DNA of 64,000 nucleotides, from the NCBI GenBank assembly GCA_965246995.1, contig OZ252008.1, positions 3,162,001-3,226,000 on the forward strand, read 5' to 3'. Of this stretch, positions 17,621 to 25,950 are shown one piece after another; the first letter of the stretch is position 1, and each line of letters begins with the position of its first letter. A program made the translations under genes and the position numbers. This DNA comes from VXRJ01 sp965246995. Its GTDB lineage: Bacteria; Acidobacteriota; Vicinamibacteria; Vicinamibacterales; UBA8438. The notes under the pieces are model-generated. The model was not told the origin of the DNA and made no database searches. It saw only the letters and a list, made by a program, of their open reading frames with translations.

Positions 17621-18410
17621 GATACCACTCGGCGTCGCGCACTTCTATCGGCTCCCCCTCGAGCGCGTCGCGCAACGCCTGAATCGTGTTGGCGATCTGC
17701 GCCGCGTTGTCCGGCCGCTGCCGGCTGCGGTCGCCGAACCAGCCCGCCGACGCGTTGTCGTAGTGGTAGACGTAGACGACCGATGGTCCGAACGTCTTGA
17801 CGCACTCCGCAACCGGCCGGGGACGCATCCGGTCGACCGGCAGGTTCATCGGCATGAACGCGACGTCTATATCGCGGAGCGCCTGGATTTCCGGCACGCA
17901 TTCGCCGACGCCGGAAAAGAAGATGCGCTGGCCACCCAGCGTGACGACGTAACCGTTAGCCTCCCCTTCCGGATGCCACGGTTGTCCGGGCGTCATGTCG
18001 TACGCCGGGACCGCTTCGACCGGGACGCCGGCGAACGTGCCGCGCGCGCCGTTGGCGAGCACTTCGCCCCCGTTGAACCGTTCGGCCGCCGCGGCGGTGA
18101 GCACCACCGGTGCGCCGGGCTTCCGGAGGCGCGCAATCGCTTCCGGATCCAGATGGTGTGACGGGTCATCGGTCACCAGGATCAGGTCGGCCGGCTTCGC
18201 CTCCGACAGATCTCCCGCGCTCCACGGATCGACGTGCACCACCGTCCCGTTGTGCTCTACCTGAACGGAGGCATGCAAGATGGGCGTGATCACGATATCG
18301 CCCCCGTCGGCGGCGATCCGGTGAGGCTGCTGCGACTCCGCCGGCGTGGCCGCGCAGGCAAGCGTTACAACGACGGCAACAACGAACAGGAATCGGGACA
18401 TGCCCGCCAT
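17613..18410 (-). CDS. Exported MBL-fold protein with altered metal site, coupled to cbiB
   Basis: 265 residues from an ATG at 18410, or 262 from a second ATG at 18401. Signal peptide ends ATPAESQQ. The fold is that of UlaG-like metallo-beta-lactamase proteins: ITPILHASVQVEH, VVHVDPWS, LILVTDDPSHHLDP, VVLTAAAAERFNGG and RIFFSGVGECVPEI. The usual HxHxDH ligand set is replaced by DDPSHH, so the standard dinuclear site is incomplete. The start codon lies directly at the cbiB stop (18412), which implies translational coupling with the corrinoid genes. A role in corrinoid handling is inference from context only. Confidence 0.75.
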   Translation of the reverse strand: MAGMSRFLFVVAVVVTLACAATPAESQQPHRIAADGGDIVITPILHASVQVEHNGTVVHVDPWSAGDLSEAKPADLILVTDDPSHHLDPEAIARLRKPGAPVVLTAAAAERFNGGEVLANGARGTFAGVPVEAVPAYDMTPGQPWHPEGEANGYVVTLGGQRIFFSGVGECVPEIQALRDIDVAFMPMNLPVDRMRPRPVAECVKTFGPSVVYVYHYDNASAGWFGDRSRQRPDNAAQIANTIQALRDALEGEPIEVRDAEWYPR

Positions 18411-18411
18411 C

Positions 18412-19386
18412 CTACGCCAGCCACATGGTGGCGGCAACGAGTGTCAGGGCCGCCGCCATCGCGATCACGCGCAACGCGAGCCGATAGTCGCTCGAGCTTC
18501 CCCCGGGCGGATCGTCCGGGTCACCGATCCAGCGGTCGGATACCAACTGCCCCCGCAGATGTATGGGTCCGGCAAAGCGTCGGCGGATGGCGCCCGCCAG
18601 GGCCGTTTCGCTCCAACCGGCGTTCGGTCCCGGCACCACGGCATGCTGAAGCCAGCCGATCCGCGCCGCGCGGACGCCGGATGCCCCGGGAATCAGCACT
18701 CCCGCCGCGGCGATCAACAGCCAGGCGGCTCGTGCCGGCAACAGGTTCATGGCGTCGTCAACGCGCGCGCCGCACCAGCCGAAGCGGGTGTAGGGCTCGG
18801 TCCGGTAGCCCACCATCGAGTCCATGGTGCTTACAACCTTGAAGACCACCAGGCCGGGCAATCCGGCTGCGGCGTACCAGGCAACGGGCGAGATGAAACC
18901 GTCCACCAGGCTTTCCCCCAGGCTCTCGATGGCGCAGCGGCGGCAGCCGGCGGCGTCGAGCCGCTCCACGTCGCGTCCGACCAGCCTGGCCGCGGCACGC
19001 CGCGCCGCGTCGAGATCACCCGCGTCGGCCGCTGTATGGATTGCCCGGCCGTGTGCGAAAAGATCTCCCAGGGCAATCAGGCTGTACAGCAGGAAGCAAT
19101 GCCCCGCCAGCGCGGCGATCGGGTGGACGGTTCCCAGGCCGACCACGACGGCCACAGCCGTCCCCCCGCTGAACGTCGCGAGCAGGACGAACAACACGCA
19201 ACCCCCGACATACCCGTCAAAGCCGATGGCCCGCAGGCGCATCTCCAGCCACGTGAGCGCAGAGCCCATCAGGCGGACGGGATGAAACCGGTAGACCGGA
19301 TCGCCCAACCAGAGATCCGCGAGGGCTGCGGCGATCAGCAGATCGGCGCGCGGAGCGAGCAGACTCAAATCCACTTCGCGGTCCAA
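18412..19386 (-). CDS. cbiB: Adenosylcobinamide-phosphate synthase CbiB
   Basis: 324 residues, several membrane segments. Hallmarks of CbiB/CobD: LLIAAALADLWLGDPVYRFHPVRLMG near the N-terminus (seen in two parts), then RRAAARLVGRDVERLD, RRCAIESLGESLVDGF, VSTMDSMVGYRTEPYTRFGW and ARVDDAMNLLPAR. The enzyme joins adenosylcobyric acid to an aminopropanol moiety in the inner membrane. The start overlaps the end of cbiZ by 22 bases, so the two are translated together: CbiZ would release adenosylcobyric acid and CbiB would rebuild the nucleotide loop from it. Confidence 0.93.
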   Translation of the reverse strand: MDREVDLSLLAPRADLLIAAALADLWLGDPVYRFHPVRLMGSALTWLEMRLRAIGFDGYVGGCVLFVLLATFSGGTAVAVVVGLGTVHPIAALAGHCFLLYSLIALGDLFAHGRAIHTAADAGDLDAARRAAARLVGRDVERLDAAGCRRCAIESLGESLVDGFISPVAWYAAAGLPGLVVFKVVSTMDSMVGYRTEPYTRFGWCGARVDDAMNLLPARAAWLLIAAAGVLIPGASGVRAARIGWLQHAVVPGPNAGWSETALAGAIRRRFAGPIHLRGQLVSDRWIGDPDDPPGGSSSDYRLALRVIAMAAALTLVAATMWLA

Positions 19387-20558
19387 CCGACGGCTATCGC
19401 CCGCAGCACCAGATCGACCGGGCCGTCGTCGCGCGCGTCCCCGAGCGCGTCGCGCCCGTCGCCGAGCGCGGCATGGAACGAGACCCAGTCACGCGGTCGC
19501 GCCGCCACCGCGCAGGCGAGCGAGGCCGCCTGTTGGCGGAGCGCCTCGGCCGCGTACCCCGGCGGCAGCGTGCCAGCCGCGACCCGGTCGAGCACGGCGG
19601 CGATCGCGTACGCGGATGCGGCAACACCCGGGTCGTGGAACAGCGCCCGATGGTTGCGCTCGAGCAACGCATGCTGGGCCTCCGGGAGCAGGACGGCGAG
19701 CCGTTCGAGCGCATCCGTCTCGGTCAGGCCGAAGCGGCCGAGGGCATGCACGAGGCTGCGGGTATACGAAGGCTCCAGCCCGTTCTGCCACCGGAGCGCC
19801 TCGGCGGTCGCCTCCTTCACGGCGACGCCAATCAGTTCACCCAGCTTGGCGTGCGGGCTGGTCGACTCGCGCGCACGGCGAGAAGGGTCGAGTGGCGCGC
19901 CGATACAGAACTGATCGGTCCCGGTGCCGGTGGCGATCGTGGGCGAATAACGGCTCGGCACGGCCAGTTCCGCCAGCGCAGCCGACTTCGCTTCGGTCAT
20001 CGTCACCACCGCGCGCGCTTGTGCCGCGGCTACCACCGGTACGTTGATCAACAGAATGGTGTTGATCGTGCCGGCCAGGGGGTTGGCGCGGCGCCATCCT
20101 CCGTCTGCCGTCTCGGTCCAGGGTGCGGGATCGCCCGCACGCGCAGCGTTGCCCGACACCCCCGCCGTGACGAACGCGTCCGCGCGCAACTCCTCGAACG
20201 TGGCGCATCGGTGGGCAGCGCACGCCATGTTGGCGGCCGTTCCCATCACTGCCGCCCGATCCGGGTCGATGCCGATTTCGTCGCACACCTCCCGGTGGTA
20301 CGCCGGCAACCCCAGTCGGCTGATCAGTTCATGACGCGCGCTATCGCCGCTCGCTTCGCAGCTCTGGTGGTTCACCAGGTAGCGCAGGGCCTCCTGCTCG
20401 CCACCCTGGTGCGCCGACGTGCTGACCACGCGGTGGGGTCCCAGCAGCTCGACGACGAGAAACCTGCCGCTGCGTCGGGCCGTGAACTGATCGCCCGCGT
20501 ACAGCAGGTCTGCGGTACCCGCTATCGCCGCTGCCGTCCCGGGGTCGTCTCGGTTCAT
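19365..20558 (-). CDS. cbiZ: Adenosylcobinamide amidohydrolase CbiZ (corrinoid salvage)
   Basis: 397 residues. CbiZ motifs: VVSTSAHQGGEQEALRYLVN, NHQSCEASGD, VMGTAANMACAAH, DAFVTAGVSGNAARAGD, GTINTILLINVPV, TMTEAKSAAL and TATGTGTDQFCIGAP in slightly variant form. CbiZ removes the aminopropanol chain of salvaged cobinamides or complete corrinoids to give adenosylcobyric acid. About 120 residues after the catalytic core (from roughly residue 275) form a helical C-terminal extension seen in some bacterial CbiZ proteins. No Shine-Dalgarno stands before the ATG at 20558; a possible TAGCAT box on this strand (20576-20571) is only 12 bases away, so the leader is very short. Divergent from the riboswitch-controlled receptor. 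Confidence 0.92.
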   Translation of the reverse strand: MNRDDPGTAAAIAGTADLLYAGDQFTARRSGRFLVVELLGPHRVVSTSAHQGGEQEALRYLVNHQSCEASGDSARHELISRLGLPAYHREVCDEIGIDPDRAAVMGTAANMACAAHRCATFEELRADAFVTAGVSGNAARAGDPAPWTETADGGWRRANPLAGTINTILLINVPVVAAAQARAVVTMTEAKSAALAELAVPSRYSPTIATGTGTDQFCIGAPLDPSRRARESTSPHAKLGELIGVAVKEATAEALRWQNGLEPSYTRSLVHALGRFGLTETDALERLAVLLPEAQHALLERNHRALFHDPGVAASAYAIAAVLDRVAAGTLPPGYAAEALRQQAASLACAVAARPRDWVSFHAALGDGRDALGDARDDGPVDLVLRAIAVGWTAKWI

Positions 20559-20574
20559 CGTGCCGCCGGCATGC

Positions 20575-20580
20575 TACACT
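20575..20580 (+). promoter_or_regulatory. Candidate -10 box TACACT for the riboswitch transcript
   Basis: TACACT lies 17 bases before the first paired base of the cobalamin aptamer and partly overlaps a reverse-strand TAGCAT box for cbiZ. No convincing -35 is seen. Confidence 0.4.
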
Positions 20581-20597
20581 TTCCGCGCAAACTCGCG

Positions 20598-20759
20598 CCC
20601 CGAGGGAGCTGGGAAGTGGGTGAAAGGCCCACACGGTCCCGCCACTGTAAGTGGGGAGCGGGCGGCAGTTGGCGCTTCGGCGCCCGCCACTGTGCCGCGT
20701 GCACGGGAAGGCGTTGCCGCACCGTGTCGATCCACGAGTCAGGAGACCAGACCTCGGGG
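20598..20759 (+). promoter_or_regulatory. Cobalamin riboswitch
   Basis: The aptamer is closed by a P1 stem of seven pairs, CCCCGAG (20598-20604) with CTCGGGG (20753-20759). Inside are the conserved elements in order: GGGTGAAAGGCCC, ACGGTCCCGCCACTGTAAG (B12 box, 20634-20651) and GAGTCAGGAGACC (20736-20748). It lies in the leader of the TonB receptor at 20872, so it should lower receptor expression when adenosylcobalamin is plentiful. The variable P-arm TTGGCGCTTCGGCGCC is a stable hairpin with a TTCG loop. Confidence 0.95.
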
Positions 20760-20763
20760 ACGA

Positions 20764-20795
20764 GGAGCCCGTGGTGGAACCCCACCGCGGGCTCC
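20764..20795 (+). promoter_or_regulatory. Riboswitch expression-platform hairpin, related to the dispersed repeat
   Basis: GGAGCCCG (20764-20771) pairs with CGGGCTCC (20788-20795), and GGTGG (20773-20777) with CCACC (20782-20786), with one G-U pair between and a four-base AACC loop: 14 pairs in all. It starts four bases after P1. No U-tract follows, so it is not a textbook terminator. The left arm, AGGAGCCCGTGGTGGAACC, is nearly identical to the palindromic repeat core found at gene ends elsewhere in the window. Confidence 0.6.
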
Positions 20796-20871
20796 CAGGC
20801 AACCCCCGGCTGCGGCATGACCGATGCCGGGCCGCACGTTCGGCGCGTGGAGACGCCGATTGGAGGTTCAG

Positions 20872-23313
20872 ATGCGGTCCATCATGGGCGCCGCGGTCGC
20901 GGCGCTGCTTCTCGTCTCACTCGTTCCGGGTCTGTTTGCCGCACCCGTCCATGCGACGGAGACCTCCGGCCGGATTCGGGGCACGGTCACCGATCAGTTG
21001 GGTGGCGGCGTGGCCGGTGTTGTCACGCTGACGCGCGACGGCGCGCCCGTAGCCGAGACCACCTCCAGTGCCAGCGGCGCCTTCACGTTCAACGGGATTG
21101 ACCCGGGACGCTATGTCGTCACGGCGCGAGCGGGCGGATTCCGGGCAGCGGCGACGGCAGCATTCGTAAGCGGCGGTTCGACTGCAACGGTGTCGCTGGC
21201 GCTGACCGTCGGTCCGATCGAGCAGCACGTGGTCGTGACGGCCGCCGCCGCGGACCTGCCTCAGGCACGGAGCGGTGCGCCAGTAACGGTGCTGCCGTCC
21301 GAAACGCTCGGCCTCCTGGAAAAGACCGACATCCTCGAGGCACTCCGTCTCACGCCGTCCGCCAACATCGTGCAGACGACCGGACGCGGCGGCGCTGCAT
21401 CGGTCTTCATTCGCGGCGGTGACGCCGACTTCAACAAGGTGCTGATCGACGGCGTGCCGGCAAACGACATCGGCGGCGCGTTCGACTGGTCCGCCGTCGC
21501 TACGACCGGCGTCGAGCGCGTCGAGGTGCTGCGCGCGGCGAATAGCGTGACCTACGGCGCGGACGCCCTGAACGGTGTCATCAGCCTGACCACGCCGCGC
21601 GGTTCGACACGTACGCCGACCGCTGCCTACACGGCCGATGGCGGCAACTTCGGCACCTCGCGCCACGCCTTTTCGCTCGGCGGCCTCAACGGACGGGTCG
21701 ACTACTTCGCCGACGTCTCGCGATTCCAGACCGACAACGAGGTACCCAACAACGCCTATCGCAACGTCACCGGCGCCGGCCGCCTGGGTATCCGCCTCGG
21801 CACGTCGACGGACATCAGCGTCACCGCTCGCCGCATGGAGGCCGACTACGAGGCGCCGAACGGCATCCTCTACTACGGCCGGACGGACGATGCGGCACAG
21901 ACGCAACAGCTGACGCTGGTAGGCGTGACCGCCCACTCGCAGGTAACCAACCGCCTGCAGACGGCGCTGCAGTTCGGATCCACCGAACGCGACTACGCCT
22001 TCACCAACCCCGCGCCAACCGGTGAAGCGTTCGATCCGTTCGGCTTCGGCGCCAACTATCTCGGCAACCCAGTGACGATCACCGGCGCGAACGGCTACAG
22101 CGTCACCGGACGCGCGATCCTCGACTACGGCGGCGCCTATCCGTCCGTCTTCGAGTCCGAGAGTGCACGGCAGTTCCTGTCAGGACGGGCGACGTACCGG
22201 GTGAATGACGTGATCGACCTGACCGGCGGAGCTCGAGTCGAACGAGAGACAGGGCGCTCCGGCAGCAGCGCCACGATCCAGCGGGTCAACAGCGGGGCAT
22301 TCGTCGAAGCACAGGTGAGCGGCGGCAACCGGGTGTTCGTCACCGGCGGCCTCGGCCTGGAACGGAACGGACTCTTCGGCCAGGCGATTACCCCTCGCGT
22401 CTCGATGGCGTTCTACGCCCGCTCGCCGGTCGCCGACAGCGGCAGGGTGGGCGGCACGAAACTGACCGTCAACGCTGGCCGCGGCATCAAGGCGCCCTCG
22501 GTCTTCAACCAGACGGGGTCTCTCTTCACGCTCCTCGAGTCGGTCGACGGCGGCGCGGCGATCATCTCCCAGTTCGGCATCGCGCCGATCGAGCCTGAAC
22601 GGAGCCGGACGTTCGACGTCGGCATCGAGCAGACACTCGCGGCAGGACACCTGCAACTACGGGCGGCATGGTTCGACAACGTGTTCACCGACCAGGTGGA
22701 GTACGTCAACAAGTCGGTGCTGCCGCAGTTGGGCGTGCCGACCGATGTGGCGGTGACCGTGCCGTTCGGGGCCAACGTCAACGCGTCGTCGTTCCGGGCG
22801 CGCGGACTCGAAACCTCCGCCGACCTGCGCGCCGGTAACATCGAGCTGTTCGGATCGTACGCGTTCGTCGACGCGGAGGTGACGGCGTCATTCAGCAGCA
22901 GCGCGCTCGCCCCGGTCTTCAATCCTGCCTGGCCCGACATCGCGATTGGCCAGTTCGCTCCGCTGGTTGGCGAACGTCCGTTCCGCCGGCCCCGGCATAT
23001 CGCGAATCTGCGACTGTCGTACATTCTTGGCTCGGCGCAGGTGACGCTGGCCGGTTACTTCGTCGGGAAGTCGGACGGCAGCACGTTTCTGGCCGATCCG
23101 TTCTTCGGTTCATCGATGCTGCTGCCCAACCGCGACCTGGGCGAGGCCTATCAGAAGATCGATCTGAGTACCTCCTGGCGATTCCACCCGCGTATCCGGT
23201 GGTTTGCAAGCATCGAAAACCTGCTGGACCAGGATTACGCTGCAGCGACCGGCTTCCCGTCGCTCGGCGCGGCGTTCCGCTCCGGGGTGTCAATCAGCCT
23301 GGGCGGCGACTGA
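20872..23313 (+). CDS. btuB: TonB-dependent outer-membrane receptor for corrinoids (BtuB-like)
   Basis: 813 residues from an ATG at 20872 with TGGAGG upstream. Signal peptide, then a carboxypeptidase-regulatory-like domain (GRIRGTVTDQLGGGVAG, FTFNGIDPGRYVVTARAGGF), then a plug (ILEALRLTPSANIVQTTGRG, VFIRGGDADFNKVLIDGVP, ANSVTYGADALNGVISLTT) and a 22-strand type barrel with a C-terminal IENLLDQDYAA. The preceding cobalamin riboswitch identifies corrinoids as the likely ligand; the barrel itself does not prove it. It is followed after 28 bases by an adenosyltransferase gene, so uptake and adenosylation are co-transcribed. The receptor would need TonB-ExbBD from elsewhere in the genome. Confidence 0.88.
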   Translation: MRSIMGAAVAALLLVSLVPGLFAAPVHATETSGRIRGTVTDQLGGGVAGVVTLTRDGAPVAETTSSASGAFTFNGIDPGRYVVTARAGGFRAAATAAFVSGGSTATVSLALTVGPIEQHVVVTAAAADLPQARSGAPVTVLPSETLGLLEKTDILEALRLTPSANIVQTTGRGGAASVFIRGGDADFNKVLIDGVPANDIGGAFDWSAVATTGVERVEVLRAANSVTYGADALNGVISLTTPRGSTRTPTAAYTADGGNFGTSRHAFSLGGLNGRVDYFADVSRFQTDNEVPNNAYRNVTGAGRLGIRLGTSTDISVTARRMEADYEAPNGILYYGRTDDAAQTQQLTLVGVTAHSQVTNRLQTALQFGSTERDYAFTNPAPTGEAFDPFGFGANYLGNPVTITGANGYSVTGRAILDYGGAYPSVFESESARQFLSGRATYRVNDVIDLTGGARVERETGRSGSSATIQRVNSGAFVEAQVSGGNRVFVTGGLGLERNGLFGQAITPRVSMAFYARSPVADSGRVGGTKLTVNAGRGIKAPSVFNQTGSLFTLLESVDGGAAIISQFGIAPIEPERSRTFDVGIEQTLAAGHLQLRAAWFDNVFTDQVEYVNKSVLPQLGVPTDVAVTVPFGANVNASSFRARGLETSADLRAGNIELFGSYAFVDAEVTASFSSSALAPVFNPAWPDIAIGQFAPLVGERPFRRPRHIANLRLSYILGSAQVTLAGYFVGKSDGSTFLADPFFGSSMLLPNRDLGEAYQKIDLSTSWRFHPRIRWFASIENLLDQDYAAATGFPSLGAAFRSGVSISLGGD

Positions 23314-23341
23314 TCCACGAATCACACAGGGAGACGGAACC

Positions 23342-23935
23342 ATGAGCAGTATTGCCACCCAGCGCGGCGACAGCGGCGAGACCGGTCTCGTGGGAGGGAC
23401 GCGCGTTCGCAAGTCGTCACCGTACATCGAGGCATGCGGCGCTGTGGACGAACTGAACGCGCAGATCGGCTTCGCCCGCTCGATCTGCGGAGACGAACCG
23501 ATTAGCGCGCTCCTGAAGGAGATCCAGCGGGAGCTGTTCATCGTCGGGGGCGAGCTTGTTACCCCGGCGGGGGCTGCAAGGAAGACAAGAGGAGCATCCC
23601 CGACGCGTGTCACTGACGCGATGGTGGAGCGCCTCACCGCCGAGGTGCATCGCATCGAGGGGGTCGAGGGGGTGCTGAGCGACTGGTCGCTACCGGGTGA
23701 GGATCCGGTTGCGTCAGCCCTCGACGTCGCGCGCACCATCTGCCGCCGCGCCGAACGGGATGCGGTCCGCCTGACCGAGGCGGGAGCGGAGGTGCGTGCG
23801 CCGGTCCTCGCCTATCTGAACCGTCTGTCGGATCTTCTCTGGCTGTTCGGCCGTCTCCTCGAGCATCAGGCGGGCCTCGATGCGTCCCTCCGGACCGACG
23901 GCCGGCCCGGACCGAACTGGTCTCGCGCCTGGTAA
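23342..23935 (+). CDS. Cob(I)yrinic acid a,c-diamide / cob(I)alamin adenosyltransferase, PduO type
   Basis: 197 residues. PduO-type motifs: TQRGDSGETGLVGGTRVRK at the N-terminus (the ATP site), EACGAVDELNAQIGFA, ELFIVGGEL, WSLPGEDPVASALDVART, ICRRAERDAVRL and YLNRLSDLLWLFGR. These trimeric enzymes transfer the adenosyl group of ATP to cobalt(I) corrinoids. Adenosylation is needed before CbiZ and CbiB act, so this gene completes the salvage set around the riboswitch. GGGAGAC precedes the ATG at 23342. The gene ends nine bases from the convergent cytochrome gene. Confidence 0.93.
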   Translation: MSSIATQRGDSGETGLVGGTRVRKSSPYIEACGAVDELNAQIGFARSICGDEPISALLKEIQRELFIVGGELVTPAGAARKTRGASPTRVTDAMVERLTAEVHRIEGVEGVLSDWSLPGEDPVASALDVARTICRRAERDAVRLTEAGAEVRAPVLAYLNRLSDLLWLFGRLLEHQAGLDASLRTDGRPGPNWSRAW

Positions 23936-23943
23936 CCGTCGCG

Positions 23944-24519
23944 TCACTCCTGATCGGCGGCTCCCGGCCGCGGGTCGTCGAATCCGGGATACCAATAGAC
24001 CGCGTGACACGCCTCGCAGGCCAGATCCAGCTCGGTGCCGGCGGCGAGCAGTGCCTCGACATCGCGCGCGTCGACCGCCTCGAGCACGGTCAAGCTGGTC
24101 GCCCGCAGCGCCTGCGACACTTCCACCCAGGTCTCCCAGTCCTCTTCGACCAGCGTCTGAATCGCGTCCGGGTGGAGATCGATCCCGGGCAACTCCGAGC
24201 GCGAGGTCGGCGCGGCGATACGGCGTCCCTCCACCAGCAGCAGGTTGGCCGACTCGGCGAGCGTCACCGCGTGGCGGCGCAGTCGGATCCAGTCGCCGTC
24301 CGACTCCGGCACGATCTCGACGACACCATCGGGAGTAGCGTCAATCACGACGGCATCCCAAACGGCGTCGGCGGCCGGATCGACCATCGTCTGCATCAAT
24401 TCCTCGACCGTTGCCGTCGGCCGGAACGCCGGAGGCTCCGGTTCTGCCGCGCAGCCCGGTAGACCGAGGGGCAGCGCGAGCAGCGCGAGTCGGAGCAGCG
24501 GGATCCTCCGTCGCATCAT
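23944..24519 (-). CDS. Cytochrome c lipoprotein (c'-like)
   Basis: 191 residues with a lipoprotein signal (LALLALPLGLPGC, Cys at about 22). The mature chain is largely helical (VEELMQTMVDPAADAVWDA, WETWVEVSQALRATSLTVLE) and ends with a haem c site CEACH in ACEACHAVYWYPGF. The layout, a helical bundle with one C-terminal CxxCH, is that of cytochrome c' and related proteins. It would be anchored to a membrane facing the periplasm and carry electrons or bind small gases. Its ATG overlaps the stop of the reductase gene at 24516 by four bases (ATGA), which implies translational coupling. Confidence 0.8.
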   Translation of the reverse strand: MMRRRIPLLRLALLALPLGLPGCAAEPEPPAFRPTATVEELMQTMVDPAADAVWDAVVIDATPDGVVEIVPESDGDWIRLRRHAVTLAESANLLLVEGRRIAAPTSRSELPGIDLHPDAIQTLVEEDWETWVEVSQALRATSLTVLEAVDARDVEALLAAGTELDLACEACHAVYWYPGFDDPRPGAADQE

Positions 24520-25505
24520 CCGCTCAGATCCACCAGGCCCCGGCCCGCCATCTCGCCGGCGAGGATCCTGTCGATCGCCCCCGACAGCGTCTCGAGCGTC
24601 AGCGGCACCACCAGCGCCTCGAGGTCAAGCATCCACGGCCCGGCCAACCGGTTCCAGATCGCACGCTTGTGCGGCATCGGCGGAACGACCGAGTCGACTC
24701 CCAGCAGGTTGACGCTCCGCAGGATGAACGGGAAGACCGTGGCGGGGATCTCCGCCGACGCCACCAGGCCACAGGCGGCGACGCTCGCGTTGTAGCGGAG
24801 GGCCTTGATCACGTTGAAGAGAATCGGTCCGCCGACCGTATCGACGGCGCCGCCCCAGGTCGGTCGCAGCAACGCCTTGTTCGCGCCTTCGAGTGCCTCC
24901 TCGCGAGACAGGATGGCGCTCGCCCCGAGGCTGCGGAGAAAGTCGTGGCGCGACGCCTTGCCGGTAACCGCATGCACTTCGTACCCCAGCTTCGCCAACA
25001 GCATGACGGCAACCGACCCCACACCGCCTGTCGCGCCCGTCACGAGCACCGGCCCACCGCTTGTCGTCATGCCGGCCACCTCCAGCTTGTCGACGCAGAG
25101 CGCAGCGGTGAATCCGGCGGTCCCGAGGATCATGCTGGTCCGCGCATCGAGACCGTCCGGCATCGCGACAGCCCAGTCTGCCGGCACCCGGATCCGCTGG
25201 CCGAACCCACCGGGTGTGTTCATGCCGAGGCCGAAGCCGCAGACGATTACCGCGTCACCCGGCGAGAAATCCGGGGAGGCTGATTCAATCACCGTGCCGG
25301 CGGCATCGATGCCGGGGGTATGGGGAAAATTGCGCGTCACACCCGGGTTCCCGATCGCCGAGAGCGCGTCCTTGTAGTTGAGCGACGACCACGCGACGTC
25401 GATCAGCAGCTCCCCCTCCGGCAAGTCGTCCACTTCCCGATCGACGATGCTCCGGACGAACCGCTTGTCTTCCGTCTTCTCAACCCAAAACGCACGAAAC
25501 GACAT
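24516..25505 (-). CDS. acuI: AcuI/YhdH-type acrylyl-CoA reductase (zinc-free MDR)
   Basis: 329 residues from an ATG at 25505 with AGGGAG upstream. Family motifs: SSLNYKDALSAIGNPGVTR, PHTPGIDAAGTVIES, GDAVIVCGFGLGMNTPGGF, VLVTGATGGVGSVAVMLLAK and GAVDTVGGPIL. These medium-chain reductases are NADPH-dependent and reduce acryloyl-CoA or related enones in the cytoplasm; AcuI also detoxifies acryloyl-CoA during DMSP or hydroxypropionate use. The glycine-rich GATGGVGSVA is the cofactor loop. It is the third gene of a four-gene unit with an SDR, a DUF1761 membrane protein and the cytochrome lipoprotein. Confidence 0.88.
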   Translation of the reverse strand: MSFRAFWVEKTEDKRFVRSIVDREVDDLPEGELLIDVAWSSLNYKDALSAIGNPGVTRNFPHTPGIDAAGTVIESASPDFSPGDAVIVCGFGLGMNTPGGFGQRIRVPADWAVAMPDGLDARTSMILGTAGFTAALCVDKLEVAGMTTSGGPVLVTGATGGVGSVAVMLLAKLGYEVHAVTGKASRHDFLRSLGASAILSREEALEGANKALLRPTWGGAVDTVGGPILFNVIKALRYNASVAACGLVASAEIPATVFPFILRSVNLLGVDSVVPPMPHKRAIWNRLAGPWMLDLEALVVPLTLETLSGAIDRILAGEMAGRGLVDLSG

Positions 25506-25531
25506 CTGCGAAACTCCCTTGTGCGCTGACG

Positions 25532-25945
25532 TCAGCGCCACAATCCCAGGACAATCGCCATTATTGCGATCGAGGCGAGCTGGTAACCCGCGTCGATCAC
25601 CCAGCCGCGGATCGGCTTCTCGGAGAACCGGCTGTTGGTGACACCGACGCTCGCCGAGAATCCGAGCCAGAGCAACAATCCAATGTGCAGCATCGCCAGG
25701 ACTCCATCGCCGAAGTGCGGCCCCACCATCGCCAGCACGAGCGCCATCAGGAACCAGGCGACGAACGCGATCGTGTAGCTGACCTTGGCCCGCGCCATCA
25801 GCCGGGGCACGTCCGCCTCCGTGTAGCCGTTAACCGCCATCCACGCGTTCCCGCACAGTAGCGGCGAGTACCAGACCGCGCCCAACCCGAACGACAGCAC
25901 CGTCGCCACCCCTACCGCCAGCAGGTTCACTTCTGCGAAGTCCAT
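25532..25945 (-). CDS. DUF1761 membrane protein
   Basis: 137 residues, four predicted membrane segments (LLAVGVATVLSFGLGAVWY, YTIAFVAWFLMALVLAMV, LAMLHIGLLLWLGFSASV, LASIAIMAIVLGLW). The pattern GAVWYSPLLCGNAWM near the N-terminus and NSRFSEKPIRGWVIDAGYQL are typical of DUF1761. No function is assigned to the family. The ATG at 25945 lies five bases after the SDR stop, and the reductase start follows after 26 bases, so this gene is mid-operon. Confidence 0.85.
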   Translation of the reverse strand: MDFAEVNLLAVGVATVLSFGLGAVWYSPLLCGNAWMAVNGYTEADVPRLMARAKVSYTIAFVAWFLMALVLAMVGPHFGDGVLAMLHIGLLLWLGFSASVGVTNSRFSEKPIRGWVIDAGYQLASIAIMAIVLGLWR

Positions 25946-25950
25946 CGGGC

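Noticed and set aside
20764..20795. Classical intrinsic terminator after the riboswitch
   Set aside because: The hairpin is strong enough but no T-run follows; recorded as an expression-platform hairpin only.
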